Below, piece after piece: positions 39,890-49,686 of a DNA stretch of 64,000 nucleotides (the first letter of the stretch is position 1; every line of letters begins with the position of its first letter). The stretch is from the NCBI GenBank assembly GCA_937949785.1, contig CALEDH010000009.1, positions 62,001-126,000 on the forward strand. Direction: 5' to 3'. The position numbers and the translations under genes are program-made. Source of the stretch: an uncultured Sulfolobales archaeon. GTDB lineage: Archaea; Thermoproteota; Thermoprotei_A; Sulfolobales; NBVN01. The notes under the pieces were generated by a model, which was not told the DNA's origin, ran no database searches, and worked only from the letters and a program-made list of their open reading frames with translations.

Positions 39890-41149
39890 TTAGGCCCCAA
39901 ACTTCCTCACCCTATTAGCGTAGTCTAAGGTCACGTACATTAAATCCGTTCCGCGTAGCCTGCATAGAGAACCGCTACGCGCGCTGAGTTCGTTAAAATT
40001 ACTGATGCCGTCTCCAATCAATTCAGGTGAGTAAATCAATACAGGTACCGGGTCTCCTGTATGGTCTCTAACTGAGGTAGGTGTTGCGTGGTCTGAGGTT
40101 ATAACTACCACCGTAGACTCTAAGTCAATGTTATTAGTTAAGTGGCCAACGGCTTTATCAAGTTCCTCAATAACCTTAACCTTAGCTTTGAAGTTACCGT
40201 CATGTGATGCTGCATCAGTACCCTTAACATGGAGGTATATGAATTCATAACCGTCTCTATAGGCTCTGAGCACTTCCTCAGCCTTAGACATTATGTTTGT
40301 GTCTACCCCTCCAGTAGCTCCAGGAGGTGTGATGACTTCGAAACCTATTAACTTACATATACCTTTAATCATAGCAGTAGCGCTTACAGCTAAACACTTA
40401 CCTAATACGATGTCCTCCCTTTCCTGAAGTTTAGGGATATACGCCATCTTACCAGCACCTCTTAATAAGACTATGTTAGCCGGTGGTAAGCCTCTCTCAA
40501 CCCTTACATTATTCAGCGGGTGGTCTTTAAGTAGCTTATAAGTCATTAACGTAAGCTTATTTAAGACATCAGCCGTCTTAACAGCGTTTTCGTTGTTTGA
40601 TAAGGGAGTGCTTTTAAGGACCTTAACCCCAACTTCATGGGGGTCTGTATCACTCACATCAGCTGATACTGTAGTACCCCGTATGACTACAGCAACTCTA
40701 TGCTCTGTAGCTGAGTAGAACTTAACCTCAAAATCGTTGACAACCCCTATACCCTCATTTAAGTACTTCACTAACTCACGATTCTCAGGTAAAGTCCTAC
40801 CAGCCCTCCTATCCAACACTACTAACTCATCATTCACAGTAGCGAAATTACCTCTTAAAGCGATGTCACCAGGCCTTATATCAGCCCCAACCCCTAATGC
40901 CTCAAAAGGACCTCTACCAGAGTAGTACCTCCTAGGATCGTATCCGAAGAGAGATAGGTGTGATGTATCGCTACCAGGCCTTACACCAGGGCTTATAGGA
41001 TCCCAAACACCGAGGACTGCCCTCTTAGATAGTTCGTCGATGTTAGGCTTAACAGCAATCTCTAAAGGTGTCTTACCGCCTAACTCCCTCACAGGTCTAT
41101 CCGCCACACCATCTCCAACAATTAATATTACCTTAAACATGAAGCACAC
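39890..41149 (-). CDS. apgM: Cofactor-independent phosphoglycerate mutase (archaeal ApgM)
   Basis: [64 protein letters not shown]. Confidence 0.95.
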   Translation of the reverse strand: MCFMFKVILIVGDGVADRPVRELGGKTPLEIAVKPNIDELSKRAVLGVWDPISPGVRPGSDTSHLSLFGYDPRRYYSGRGPFEALGVGADIRPGDIALRGNFATVNDELVVLDRRAGRTLPENRELVKYLNEGIGVVNDFEVKFYSATEHRVAVVIRGTTVSADVSDTDPHEVGVKVLKSTPLSNNENAVKTADVLNKLTLMTYKLLKDHPLNNVRVERGLPPANIVLLRGAGKMAYIPKLQEREDIVLGKCLAVSATAMIKGICKLIGFEVITPPGATGGVDTNIMSKAEEVLRAYRDGYEFIYLHVKGTDAASHDGNFKAKVKVIEELDKAVGHLTNNIDLESTVVVITSDHATPTSVRDHTGDPVPVLIYSPELIGDGISNFNELSARSGSLCRLRGTDLMYVTLDYANRVRKFGA

Positions 41150-43345
41150 CTAAATAATTAACCTCTTTAAGTCCTCATAAAGTTTGGCGTACCTATCTGT
41201 GATATCCTTACTTAACGACGGTTTTACGGTCTTCAAAGCCTTCATGAAGTACTCCATCGATATGGGTCTTGCCTCAAGCCTCTCCCTCAAAGCAATCATA
41301 ACTGCCTCCCTTACTAACGCCTCTATATCCGCTCCTGAGTACCCCTCAGTCAGCTCAGCTATTCTCTCAAGACTTACATCATCTGCTAGTGGGACCTTCC
41401 TGATATGCACTTTAAGTATTTCCATTCTAGCCTTCCTATCAGGCGGTGGTACATATATTATCCTGTCAAACCTGCCAGGCCTTAATAAAGCAGGGTCTAC
41501 TATATCCGCCCTATTAGTAGCACCTATGACTACTACCCCCTTCAACAAGGTAATGCCGTCCATCTCAGCCAGCAGTTGATTTACGATCCTGTCGGTGACC
41601 CCAGCATCGTGTCTATAACCGCGTGCCGGGGTGATAGCATCTATTTCATCGAAGAATATAACTGTAGGTGCTACCTGCCTCGCCCTCCTAAATATTTCCC
41701 TCACAGCCCTCTCAGACTCACCTACCCACTTACTAAGTATTTCAGGGCCTTTAATCGCTATGAAGTTAGCTCCAGACTCGGTAGCTACTGCCTTAGCTAG
41801 TAACGTCTTACCACAGCCAGGAGGTCCGTAGAGGAGGATACCTCTAGGAGGTTTTATACCCATCTTCTCAAAGATTATAGAATATCTTAGAGGCCACTCA
41901 ACGGTCTCCCTTAACTGCTGTTTAACATCATCTAAACCACCGATATCAGACCACCTAACCTCAGGTACCTCCACGAAGACCTCCCTCATGAGTGTAGGGT
42001 GTACTAACTTCAAGGCCTCTGAGAAGTCGTTCTTAACTACCTTTAAGTTAGCTAGCTTCTCAGGTGGGATAGGCTTATTTAAATCGATGTTTTCGTTCTT
42101 TAAGAATTTCCTAAGTGCTGACATAGCTGCTTCCTTCACCAATGCGGCTAGATCTGCACCTGTATAGCCATGGGTTATCTCAGCGAGCTCATCTATGTTG
42201 ACATCATCAGATAATGGTACGTTCCTAGTATGTACTAGGATTATCTCCTTACGTGCTCTCTTATCAGGCGGTGGGATTTCTATCTCCCTGTCAAACCTGC
42301 CAGGCCTCCTTAAAGCAGGGTCTACAGCATCAATCCTATTAGTAGCACCTATAACTATAATCCTACCCCTCTCCTTAAGTCCGTCCATCAAAGCTAGTAA
42401 CTGAGCTACAACCCTCTTCTCAACCTCACCCATTACCTCCTCCCTCTTAGGGGCTATCGCATCTATCTCGTCGATGAACACTATTGAGGGGGCGTTACTC
42501 TCAGCCTCCTGAAATATCTCTCTTAACCTAGCCTCGCTTTCCCCGTAGAACTTACTCATAATTTCAGGCCCGTTAATCGCTATGAAGTAAGCACCTATTT
42601 CATTAGCTAATGCCTTAGCTAGGAGTGTCTTACCAACGCCTGGAGGTCCGTGGAGGAGGACCCCTTTAGGAGGCTCTATGCCTAAATGCTTAAATAGTTC
42701 TGGATGCCTCATAGGTATTTCAACTATCTCGCGGATCCTCTCCTTAACATCTTCAAGGTCTCCGATATCCTCCCAAGTAACTCTTGGAATACCCCTACCA
42801 ATAGCTTCCTCTCTAACAGGCTCCTCTCTAATAACTACTTCAGTACCTTCATCAACGTAGACTGCTTGAGATGGCTGAGTAGCGGTTACAATAAACTTCA
42901 CAGGCTCTCCGAAAGGTATTTGTATGAAGACAGCCTCACCCCTAACCACAGCTTTATATAGCAGTAAGTTCTTCACATAATGTACGAAGTCCCCACCGAA
43001 TCTGAGTGAGATTGTAGGAGCTAATACTGTAGGAGCTAATACTACCTTACTGCCTCTTTCTATCTTCGCCTTCTTAACCTTTACGTACTCACCGACCGCA
43101 ACTCCTAGAGATTCGCGTACGTAACCATCTATTCTGATTATGTCTTTACCTTCATCACCATCGTAGAGCTGCCAAACCTGGAGCACTGTAGAGCCCTTAG
43201 GACCTATTACCTCGATAAAATCGCCAACTTCGACTTCCAGTAACCTCATATGCTTCCTACTTATCCTTCCGAGCTTCCTACCAACATCCTTCTGAACCGC
43301 AGTTTCAACACGTAGCTCTATAACCTTCTCCTTACTCATAACCAC
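41150..43345 (-). CDS. CDC48/VAT-type AAA ATPase
   Basis: N-domain plus two AAA modules ([60 protein letters not shown]). Confidence 0.97.
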   Translation of the reverse strand: MVMSKEKVIELRVETAVQKDVGRKLGRISRKHMRLLEVEVGDFIEVIGPKGSTVLQVWQLYDGDEGKDIIRIDGYVRESLGVAVGEYVKVKKAKIERGSKVVLAPTVLAPTISLRFGGDFVHYVKNLLLYKAVVRGEAVFIQIPFGEPVKFIVTATQPSQAVYVDEGTEVVIREEPVREEAIGRGIPRVTWEDIGDLEDVKERIREIVEIPMRHPELFKHLGIEPPKGVLLHGPPGVGKTLLAKALANEIGAYFIAINGPEIMSKFYGESEARLREIFQEAESNAPSIVFIDEIDAIAPKREEVMGEVEKRVVAQLLALMDGLKERGRIIVIGATNRIDAVDPALRRPGRFDREIEIPPPDKRARKEIILVHTRNVPLSDDVNIDELAEITHGYTGADLAALVKEAAMSALRKFLKNENIDLNKPIPPEKLANLKVVKNDFSEALKLVHPTLMREVFVEVPEVRWSDIGGLDDVKQQLRETVEWPLRYSIIFEKMGIKPPRGILLYGPPGCGKTLLAKAVATESGANFIAIKGPEILSKWVGESERAVREIFRRARQVAPTVIFFDEIDAITPARGYRHDAGVTDRIVNQLLAEMDGITLLKGVVVIGATNRADIVDPALLRPGRFDRIIYVPPPDRKARMEILKVHIRKVPLADDVSLERIAELTEGYSGADIEALVREAVMIALRERLEARPISMEYFMKALKTVKPSLSKDITDRYAKLYEDLKRLII
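43014..43043 (-). repeat. Exact 15-bp tandem duplication within the cdc48 gene
   Basis: gtaggagctaatact repeated twice back-to-back, encoding [10 protein letters not shown]. Confidence 0.9.
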
Positions 43346-43413
43346 ACCTATTAATTAGAATAGCAGAGAGCATAAATATTCTTAATTAACTCGATGAAGC
43401 GACGGGTGAGGAA

Positions 43414-45363
43414 TTAAATCCTCTCTAAAACCTCTATACCCATTACGTAGAGACCGTTCTTAATTACGATGCCTGACACGTAGGTGAGGAAGAGCTTAAA
43501 CTGTCTGACCCCCTCATCAGGTTCGTGGATTATAGGTTCGACATCATACCAAGAATTAAACATATCAGCCAATCTATTTAAGTAGGTTGTAAGTAACTCA
43601 GGGTCTAAGTCCTTAGAAACCTTAGTTATTATGTGAGGGAACTTACTTAGGTGTTGAAGTATTTCCCTCCTCATAGGCTTACTAGCCGATATGAAGTCTA
43701 TTCGACCCCAATCTAAGTCCTTTCCATACTTCCTTAAGATACTGGAAGTCCTTGCATAGGTGTATTGGAGGTAGGGTGCTGAATTCCTGCTTAGATTTAA
43801 AGCTATTTCGGGGTCGAAGTTTATTACCTTAGTGGGTGATGACGATAGCATCATATACTTAAAAGCCCCTACACTCATAACCTTCTTAGCATGTTCGTCT
43901 ACAACCGCACCGCGAGACCTCATTATATCCTCTACCCTAACCTCTAAGTTGTCAAGGACTTGATCAACGCTTACATACCTCCCCCTCCTACCGCTCATCT
44001 TAATACCTGGTAACATAACTAATTCGTAGGAGTAGTGTAGTAACCTACTTGCCTCATCCTTAAAGCCTAATGCGTAGAGCGCTAACCTAAGCTGTGCCTG
44101 AGCAAGTGTTTGTTCGTTACCGACGACGTTAACAACTAAGTCTGCGTTAAAGTCCTTAAACTTAGTAATTGAGTACGCTATATCCTTAGTAACGTATAGG
44201 GCTGTACCATCATCTCTCATAAGGATTAGCGGTGGGATCTCAACGTTTTTAGGTAGTTTAAGTAACAACTTAACGGGTTCTCCCTGTAATGAGGTGAAAT
44301 CTAATGCTGGTGCACCCTTATGAATCGTAAAGTATTCTGACTTCCTAGCAAGCTCAATGAGTTCCTTAACTAGGCCTGAGAAGACTAAGTCGCTCTCCCA
44401 ATCCCACTTATCGAAAGCTATGCCTAATCTACTTAAAGTTGAGCTCATACCGGTGAGGACCATGTTAACTACATATCTAAACACCTCCTTAACGTCTGGG
44501 TCCCCCTCCTCATACCTAATCATTAAATCCTCAACACTCTTATTAGGGTCTACATCCTCATTTATGCTTTCCACCAGCTTATCAACTAAGGACTCATCCC
44601 TAGCTCTAAGCTCGTTGAGAACAGCGATCAACCCATCTAATTCTAACCGTTTAGCGGAGACTATATCCTGATCTACGGTGCTGAGCTTTGATAACTCATC
44701 CCTTAACTCAACGATGTCTAATACGGTATTAGTAACTGCGTAGATAAACCCTAACCACTCATCGGGCTTTACATCGCTAGGTATTTCAGGCCTCCCCAAC
44801 CTAATGTAACCGTAAACCAACACAGCTACCTGACGTCCTAGGTCATTTATGTAGTACCTCCTCTGCACTCTATGACCTCTAACTTCGAAAACCCTTGAAA
44901 GAAACTCACCTAAGACAGCGTTCCTACCAGACCCTATGTGAAGTGGGTGTACTGGATTAGCGCTCACAAACTCTACAACGATGTTCAACTTACTTACATC
45001 TTCGATGAAGCCGTACCGCCCGCCCACACTCTTAATAATATCTGCTAGTAGCTTAGCGTAATTAACCTCATTTATAAATACGTTTAGATATCCGTTAGCC
45101 ACGTAGGATTTAGAGAAGAGGTTGTTGAGCTGTAGACCACTAATCACCTCCTTTAAATCGCTAATATTGAGGCCGCATATCCTTGATAGCCTGTGAAGCG
45201 GTAACGATAGGTCCCCAAACTCCTTTCTAGTAGGTTCCTCCACAATAGCTAACACATCATCTAACTTGATAGCCGTACACCTACTACGTATAGCGTCGTA
45301 GACAGATGATGCTAAAGAATTAGCTGCGTACATGTATAAATCATTTACTACGTCCGTAGTCAA
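43414..45363 (-). CDS. argS: Arginyl-tRNA synthetase
   Basis: SANPVHPLHIGSGRNAVLGEFLSRV, MSGRRGRYVSVDQVL, YTYARTSSILRK. Confidence 0.96.
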   Translation of the reverse strand: MTTDVVNDLYMYAANSLASSVYDAIRSRCTAIKLDDVLAIVEEPTRKEFGDLSLPLHRLSRICGLNISDLKEVISGLQLNNLFSKSYVANGYLNVFINEVNYAKLLADIIKSVGGRYGFIEDVSKLNIVVEFVSANPVHPLHIGSGRNAVLGEFLSRVFEVRGHRVQRRYYINDLGRQVAVLVYGYIRLGRPEIPSDVKPDEWLGFIYAVTNTVLDIVELRDELSKLSTVDQDIVSAKRLELDGLIAVLNELRARDESLVDKLVESINEDVDPNKSVEDLMIRYEEGDPDVKEVFRYVVNMVLTGMSSTLSRLGIAFDKWDWESDLVFSGLVKELIELARKSEYFTIHKGAPALDFTSLQGEPVKLLLKLPKNVEIPPLILMRDDGTALYVTKDIAYSITKFKDFNADLVVNVVGNEQTLAQAQLRLALYALGFKDEASRLLHYSYELVMLPGIKMSGRRGRYVSVDQVLDNLEVRVEDIMRSRGAVVDEHAKKVMSVGAFKYMMLSSSPTKVINFDPEIALNLSRNSAPYLQYTYARTSSILRKYGKDLDWGRIDFISASKPMRREILQHLSKFPHIITKVSKDLDPELLTTYLNRLADMFNSWYDVEPIIHEPDEGVRQFKLFLTYVSGIVIKNGLYVMGIEVLERI

Positions 45364-45419
45364 CCCTCAACCACCTCAAATACACTTATAAACAGTTAAA
45401 TCCTAACTTTATGACACCG

Positions 45420-45740
45420 TCAGTAAACTCCTAGTGATAGGTCTCTAAAATCTATTGGGAGCTGCTTACCCTCACTCACTATCCTATCATAACTCCGCTC
45501 AAGAAACCCCATAAAGATCGGGCAGCCATCAAATTTACCCTCCCTCTCACACCTACCCTTCTTCTCGCTTAGCCTTCTTAAAAAGCAGGTATCCAACCTC
45601 TTATCGTAGTAGGGGCATATCTTATGGTAAAACTTAGCACTCTTCATAATCCTCTCTAACCAACGTTTCTTAGGATCCTTCCCCTCAACAACAGCTGTTG
45701 ATAAAGCCTTCTTCAACTCGTCCTCAGTTATTGTGGACAT
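45420..45740 (-). CDS. Hypothetical protein (Cys-containing, 106 aa)
   Basis: Well-formed ORF with ICPYYDKRLDTCFLRRL...CEREGKFDGCPIF. Confidence 0.55.
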   Translation of the reverse strand: MSTITEDELKKALSTAVVEGKDPKKRWLERIMKSAKFYHKICPYYDKRLDTCFLRRLSEKKGRCEREGKFDGCPIFMGFLERSYDRIVSEGKQLPIDFRDLSLGVY

Positions 45741-45827
45741 TAGCCATCACCTACGTTCTCTATGACGTCATTACTTATAAGCTTATTTTTAAATTTTAGA
45801 TGTTGGGGTTATATCATGTCGAAAGCG

Positions 45828-46115
45828 TTAAATCCCAGCCACTATGAACCTTCCATCAGGCTGCATATAAACGACGCCGTCATTAACTAACCTTATTAAA
45901 GCCCGCCTTATCTTATCCTCACTAGCTAGACCTGAAAGAATTACATGTAATTCCTTAACGCTCATAGGCCTATCCTTAAGTAGGTCTAACAATATCTTAA
46001 CTAATTCATCCTCATTAGGTGCTGTGACGACTAAAACATCGGGGTCTTCGTAGACTACTTTAAGCTTTAATTTCCTCGAATTATCCTCAAATCCCTCTTC
46101 CTCTATCTCCATCAC
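45828..46115 (-). CDS. Putative winged-helix domain protein (95 aa)
   Basis: C-terminal RPMSVKELHVILSGLASEDKIRRALIRLVNDGVVYMQPDGRFIV resembles a wHTH. Confidence 0.55.
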   Translation of the reverse strand: MMEIEEEGFEDNSRKLKLKVVYEDPDVLVVTAPNEDELVKILLDLLKDRPMSVKELHVILSGLASEDKIRRALIRLVNDGVVYMQPDGRFIVAGI

Positions 46116-46258
46116 TCAGACCTCCTACATATTTCCAACTACAAAAACACTTATAAACTTATTAATCCTAAAGCATATCTCAGGGTATTCAGCTGCCTTG
46201 CCCATGGTATAAAAACGGTTTATGCACTTCAACAGCGCTTGATAGGCCGAGTAGTGAT

Positions 46259-46567
46259 GTGACTTTAACTAGTAGGTGTTTAAGCCCCTCAGAATTCATA
46301 TCATGTAAGTTCTTCAGGGAGTCCCAGGCAGGTGTAGGTGTTATACATGAGCAGATAGGGAGGGAGTATGGGAGGCCGATCGTTATGATTCACGGGTTAA
46401 GAAAGCCTGAGAGGTCTGAGTGTAAGTTCTTTAAACTCATCAGTCATGAAAGCGGTAACTATCTAGCAGCCTGCGACGTTTTAAGGAGGTACTTAAACAT
46501 GTATGAGGTCCGCCTATGTAGTCAGCTATGGGTTGACTGCTCATACAGAAAGCAGGTCGAGCGTTAG
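46259..46567 (+). CDS. Hypothetical protein (102 aa)
   Basis: Well-formed ORF upstream of rpl7ae; Cys-containing; TATA-like element just upstream. Confidence 0.5.
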   Translation: MTLTSRCLSPSEFISCKFFRESQAGVGVIHEQIGREYGRPIVMIHGLRKPERSECKFFKLISHESGNYLAACDVLRRYLNMYEVRLCSQLWVDCSYRKQVER

Positions 46568-46627
46568 GAATACATAAGCTTTTTAAGTACCCCTGAACAT
46601 CTATTCAATGACGACAGGTGAATGAGA

Positions 46628-47017
46628 ATGAGTAAACCATCCTATGTAAGATTTGAAGTACCTCCTGAGGTATCGGAAAAAGCGTATGAGATGGTAAAGA
46701 AGGTTAGGGAGAGTGGTGGGAAGGTAAAGAAAGGGACAAATGAGACCACTAAGGCTGTTGAGAGGGGTATCGCTAAATTAGTATTAATTGCTGAGGACGT
46801 AGACCCGCCTGAAGTGGTTATGCATTTACCACTGCTATGTGAGGAGAAGAAAGTTCCATACCTATACGTACCCAGTAAGAAGAGATTAGGTGAAAGTGCT
46901 GGTATTGAAGTAGGTGCTGCTAGTGTTGCAGTAACTGAGGTGGGTAGTGCTAAAGACCTATTAGACGAACTTTTAAAGTCTTTCCAAGAGTTAAAGTCTA
47001 AGGTCGCTAAGAAGTAA
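46628..47017 (+). CDS. rpl7ae: 50S ribosomal protein eL8 (L7Ae)
   Basis: [67 protein letters not shown]. Confidence 0.97.
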   Translation: MSKPSYVRFEVPPEVSEKAYEMVKKVRESGGKVKKGTNETTKAVERGIAKLVLIAEDVDPPEVVMHLPLLCEEKKVPYLYVPSKKRLGESAGIEVGAASVAVTEVGSAKDLLDELLKSFQELKSKVAKK

Positions 47018-47077
47018 GTACTACGACAACTTAATAAATTAATTTGATTTAATAAACACTACATCAAATACTTGTTT

Positions 47078-47497
47078 TTACTCAGCTAACTCATTAGGTG
47101 TGAATATGATGCTTATCTCATATTCTGCCCTCACAGCACTATCAGCTGCGTGGACAACGTTTTCACTAATTGATAGCGAGTAATCACCTCTAATAGTTCC
47201 AGGCAGTGCTCTACGTCCATCAGTCTCCCCAACCATTAACCTAACAACGTTAACAGCGCCATCCCCTTCAAGAACCATAGCAACAACAGGGCTTGAAGAC
47301 ATATAATCGATTAGGCTATTGAAGAATGACTTACCGATATGAACGTCGTAGAGCTTCATAGCGCTCTCCCTGCTTAACCTAACCATCTTAAGCGCCTTAA
47401 TCTTAAGGCCCTTCCTCTCAAACCTAGAGATGATCTCACCGATCAAACCCCTACGAACACCATCTGGTTTTACTATAACTATGGTTCTCTCAACCAA
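47078..47497 (-). CDS. ndk: Nucleoside diphosphate kinase
   Basis: [51 protein letters not shown]. Confidence 0.96.
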   Translation of the reverse strand: MVERTIVIVKPDGVRRGLIGEIISRFERKGLKIKALKMVRLSRESAMKLYDVHIGKSFFNSLIDYMSSSPVVAMVLEGDGAVNVVRLMVGETDGRRALPGTIRGDYSLSISENVVHAADSAVRAEYEISIIFTPNELAE

Positions 47498-47918
47498 ATC
47501 AACCCACCACGCTACTGAATCCTCAAATAAAGATTAAGAATTTTAATTTAAACTTAATTACGGTCTGAGCCTCAACCTCCGTCCAGCTCAGCAGCTTTAG
47601 TATGCCGGCTTAATAACCGTATATAGGTACTTATTGTCGGAATCCCGCTAACATAAAATACTAGTACAGCGGTGGAGATCTAAGAGTAAGTTCGACTAGT
47701 TTTCGAGATTTTCCCAAGTCCTCGACCAATAGCAGGGTAAAACGGAGGTCTGTGATGTTTGATTACTTAGCCATCGTGATGGTGGGAACTGTATGAGGAG
47801 GGTACGTACATCCAGTAGGAACTAACATAAGTGCATCAAACGTTTTCCATGCTATATAGGTCTGCCATCGTTTTACCATCATGTTCAGCAAAACCTCTTC
47901 CGGAGTTCTCCATACCTA

Positions 47919-48668
47919 CTAAGTAAGTAGGAAGTCAAGTAACATCATTAAGATGAAACCTGTTATAAAGCCGAAGGTTGCCTCTCTTTCGAAGCCCTTC
48001 CTATGACTTTCAGGTATTATCTCATCGCTGATAACGAAGAGCATGGCACCTGCAGCAAAGGCGAGTGCATAAGGTAAGACCTGGTGAAAGATAGATACAA
48101 GTGTGACTCCCAGTAACCCACCAACAGGTTCAACCAAGCCGGTTAACGTACTATACCAAAGAGACTTCCGCCTGCTATACCCCTCCCTTAACAACGGTAA
48201 AGCTATTGCAAGACCTTCAGGCATGTTCTGAAGTCCAATAGCTGTGGTGACGGTAAGTCCTAACGATATTTCTTCAACTCCAAAACTTATCCCGACGGCT
48301 AGGCCTTCAGGAAAGTTGTGGATGGTGACAGCTAAGACGAAGAGCCAAATTCGTGAAAGACTTGAGGAAGGACCTTCAGCACCTAATATTGGATGTAGGT
48401 GGGGGGTGAAGCGATCTGCTAGATGTAACGTAACAGCCCCTAACGCTATTCCGAGGGCTGCGACCCATATACTGCTGATGCTTATTGCTGGGATTAGGAG
48501 ACTGAAAAATGTGGCGGCAAGCATCACCCCGGCAGAGAATCCAAGCATAGCATCTAACAACCTATCTGAGACGTTTCCATCGAACAAAACTGGTAGTGCT
48601 CCAGCACCTGTAGCCAGTCCTGCCAGTAGACTAGCTGCTGAACCGATTAAAATGGTTTCTGAGATCAT
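47919..48668 (-). CDS. ZIP family metal transporter
   Basis: TM helices IV-V motifs HNFPEGLAVGISFG and NMPEGLAIALPLL. Confidence 0.9.
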   Translation of the reverse strand: MISETILIGSAASLLAGLATGAGALPVLFDGNVSDRLLDAMLGFSAGVMLAATFFSLLIPAISISSIWVAALGIALGAVTLHLADRFTPHLHPILGAEGPSSSLSRIWLFVLAVTIHNFPEGLAVGISFGVEEISLGLTVTTAIGLQNMPEGLAIALPLLREGYSRRKSLWYSTLTGLVEPVGGLLGVTLVSIFHQVLPYALAFAAGAMLFVISDEIIPESHRKGFEREATFGFITGFILMMLLDFLLT

Positions 48669-48849
48669 AGATGACGTCCAACCTGGTAACTAAGTAATGC
48701 CCCTCTTATATCTTACCATTTAACATCTGTTAAATTTCTGAATAACCTGATTAGCTGGTATAATGACATGGAAAGCCTCAACAGTACACCTCTCACATAC
48801 AAATCAATCAGTTGGCTAGGGTTTACTTGGGGCATCAAAACTACTTTAC

Positions 48850-49224
48850 ATATCTTGACTCTCCTATACCGCCTCACTGCAGAGCGGACCGCGGATTTGA
48901 AGGAACGCGCTCTAGCCTCGGAGAAGGTCTTCTTAGAAAAGATCTTATCGGATCTATAAAAGTCGGGCTAAGACATCTATGCATCGGTGGGAGCCCTATG
49001 GCGTCGGGCTTGACGGACCTTACGCCCGCAGGTAGGGTTGACCTCCGCTAGCATATTATTAAGATATTTAGAAGTACGTCAGTCATCTTTAGCAGAGAAC
49101 GTGTATTCAGCTGTTTTAAGATTAATAGTCATAGATGGTTTTAGGCGTTGATGGTGAGGTTAACTATGGCAGGGTAAGGCCGGTGAATCCTAAGAACTGC
49201 GTAAGTCCACTAAAGACCACGTAG
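48850..49224 (+). pseudogene. Probable relic(s) of TnpB (IS605 OrfB) C-terminal region
   Basis: 49159-49224 reads VNYGRVRPVNPKNCVSPLKTT*, which resembles an archaeal TnpB tail and matches the relic at 28439-28488. The upstream DLIGSIKVG fragment is only suggestive. Confidence 0.5.
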
Positions 49225-49249
49225 CTCAGAACCCTTCATTATTAGGAGG

Positions 49250-49594
49250 TCATTTAGGTGAGGTTTGATGGCAGCATATAGTCTTCTCATATCTTATAGT
49301 TGTACATATCTCACATAGTTTCTCTACGATGCTTTCTGGTGTGATCCCTTCTTGGGCTGTAATATCAGCTAGCTCTGAAATCATCCTCATGGCTTCTTGA
49401 GATTGCTCTATCTTATGGATTAGGATAGCCCCTCTTTCACCTTTGTAGTATTGGGTTATGGCGGCTGGTGTTAACCCCATTTTCTCAGAAGCGTCTATCT
49501 TACGCATGTTGTACTTCTCTACGAGTTCCTTAGCTACAAGCACTCTTATAGCTGGTAGAAGGTATTTTACGACTGCAACACATGGTGGTTTCAT
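49250..49594 (-). CDS. Small HTH (XRE-like) transcriptional regulator with C-terminal Cys cluster
   Basis: 114 aa; HTH MRKIDASEKMGLTPAAITQYYKGERG; C-terminal CEICTTIRYEKTICCH. Divergent from the SerK-PLP gene. Confidence 0.8.
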   Translation of the reverse strand: MKPPCVAVVKYLLPAIRVLVAKELVEKYNMRKIDASEKMGLTPAAITQYYKGERGAILIHKIEQSQEAMRMISELADITAQEGITPESIVEKLCEICTTIRYEKTICCHQTSPK

Positions 49595-49631
49595 CTCGTC
49601 CCTCTAATATCTTTGATGGAAGCCTTATATA

Positions 49632-49650
49632 TTTTTAACACCGTTAAAAA
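49632..49650. promoter_or_regulatory. Dyad operator 1: TTTTTAAC-ACC-GTTAAAAA
   Basis: Perfect 8-bp inverted repeat with 3-bp spacer in the divergent intergenic region. Its TTTAACACCGTTAAA core is the exact reverse complement of operator 2. Confidence 0.85.
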
Positions 49651-49660
49651 TATATATTTA
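49651..49660 (+). promoter_or_regulatory. Probable TATA box (tatatattta) of the leaderless SerK-PLP gene
   Basis: A/T-rich TATA element about 27-36 nt upstream of the ATG, at archaeal promoter distance for a leaderless mRNA. Confidence 0.65.
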
Positions 49661-49671
49661 GTTGGGTTTAA

Positions 49672-49686
49672 TTTAACGGTGTTAAA
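49672..49686. promoter_or_regulatory. Dyad operator 2: TTTAAC-GGT-GTTAAA, immediately abutting the start codon
   Basis: Inverted repeat ending at 49686, with ATG at 49687. Same core as operator 1; centres 38 bp apart. Confidence 0.85.

Noticed and set aside
47560-47900. Noncoding gap between ndk and the ZIP transporter as an ncRNA or gene relic
   Set aside because: Checked both strands for box motifs and coherent peptides; nothing convincing was found.
48768-49051. ORFs 48768..48959 and 48812..49051 as functional genes
   Set aside because: Overlapping short frames in a decayed mobile-element region; no coherent domain.
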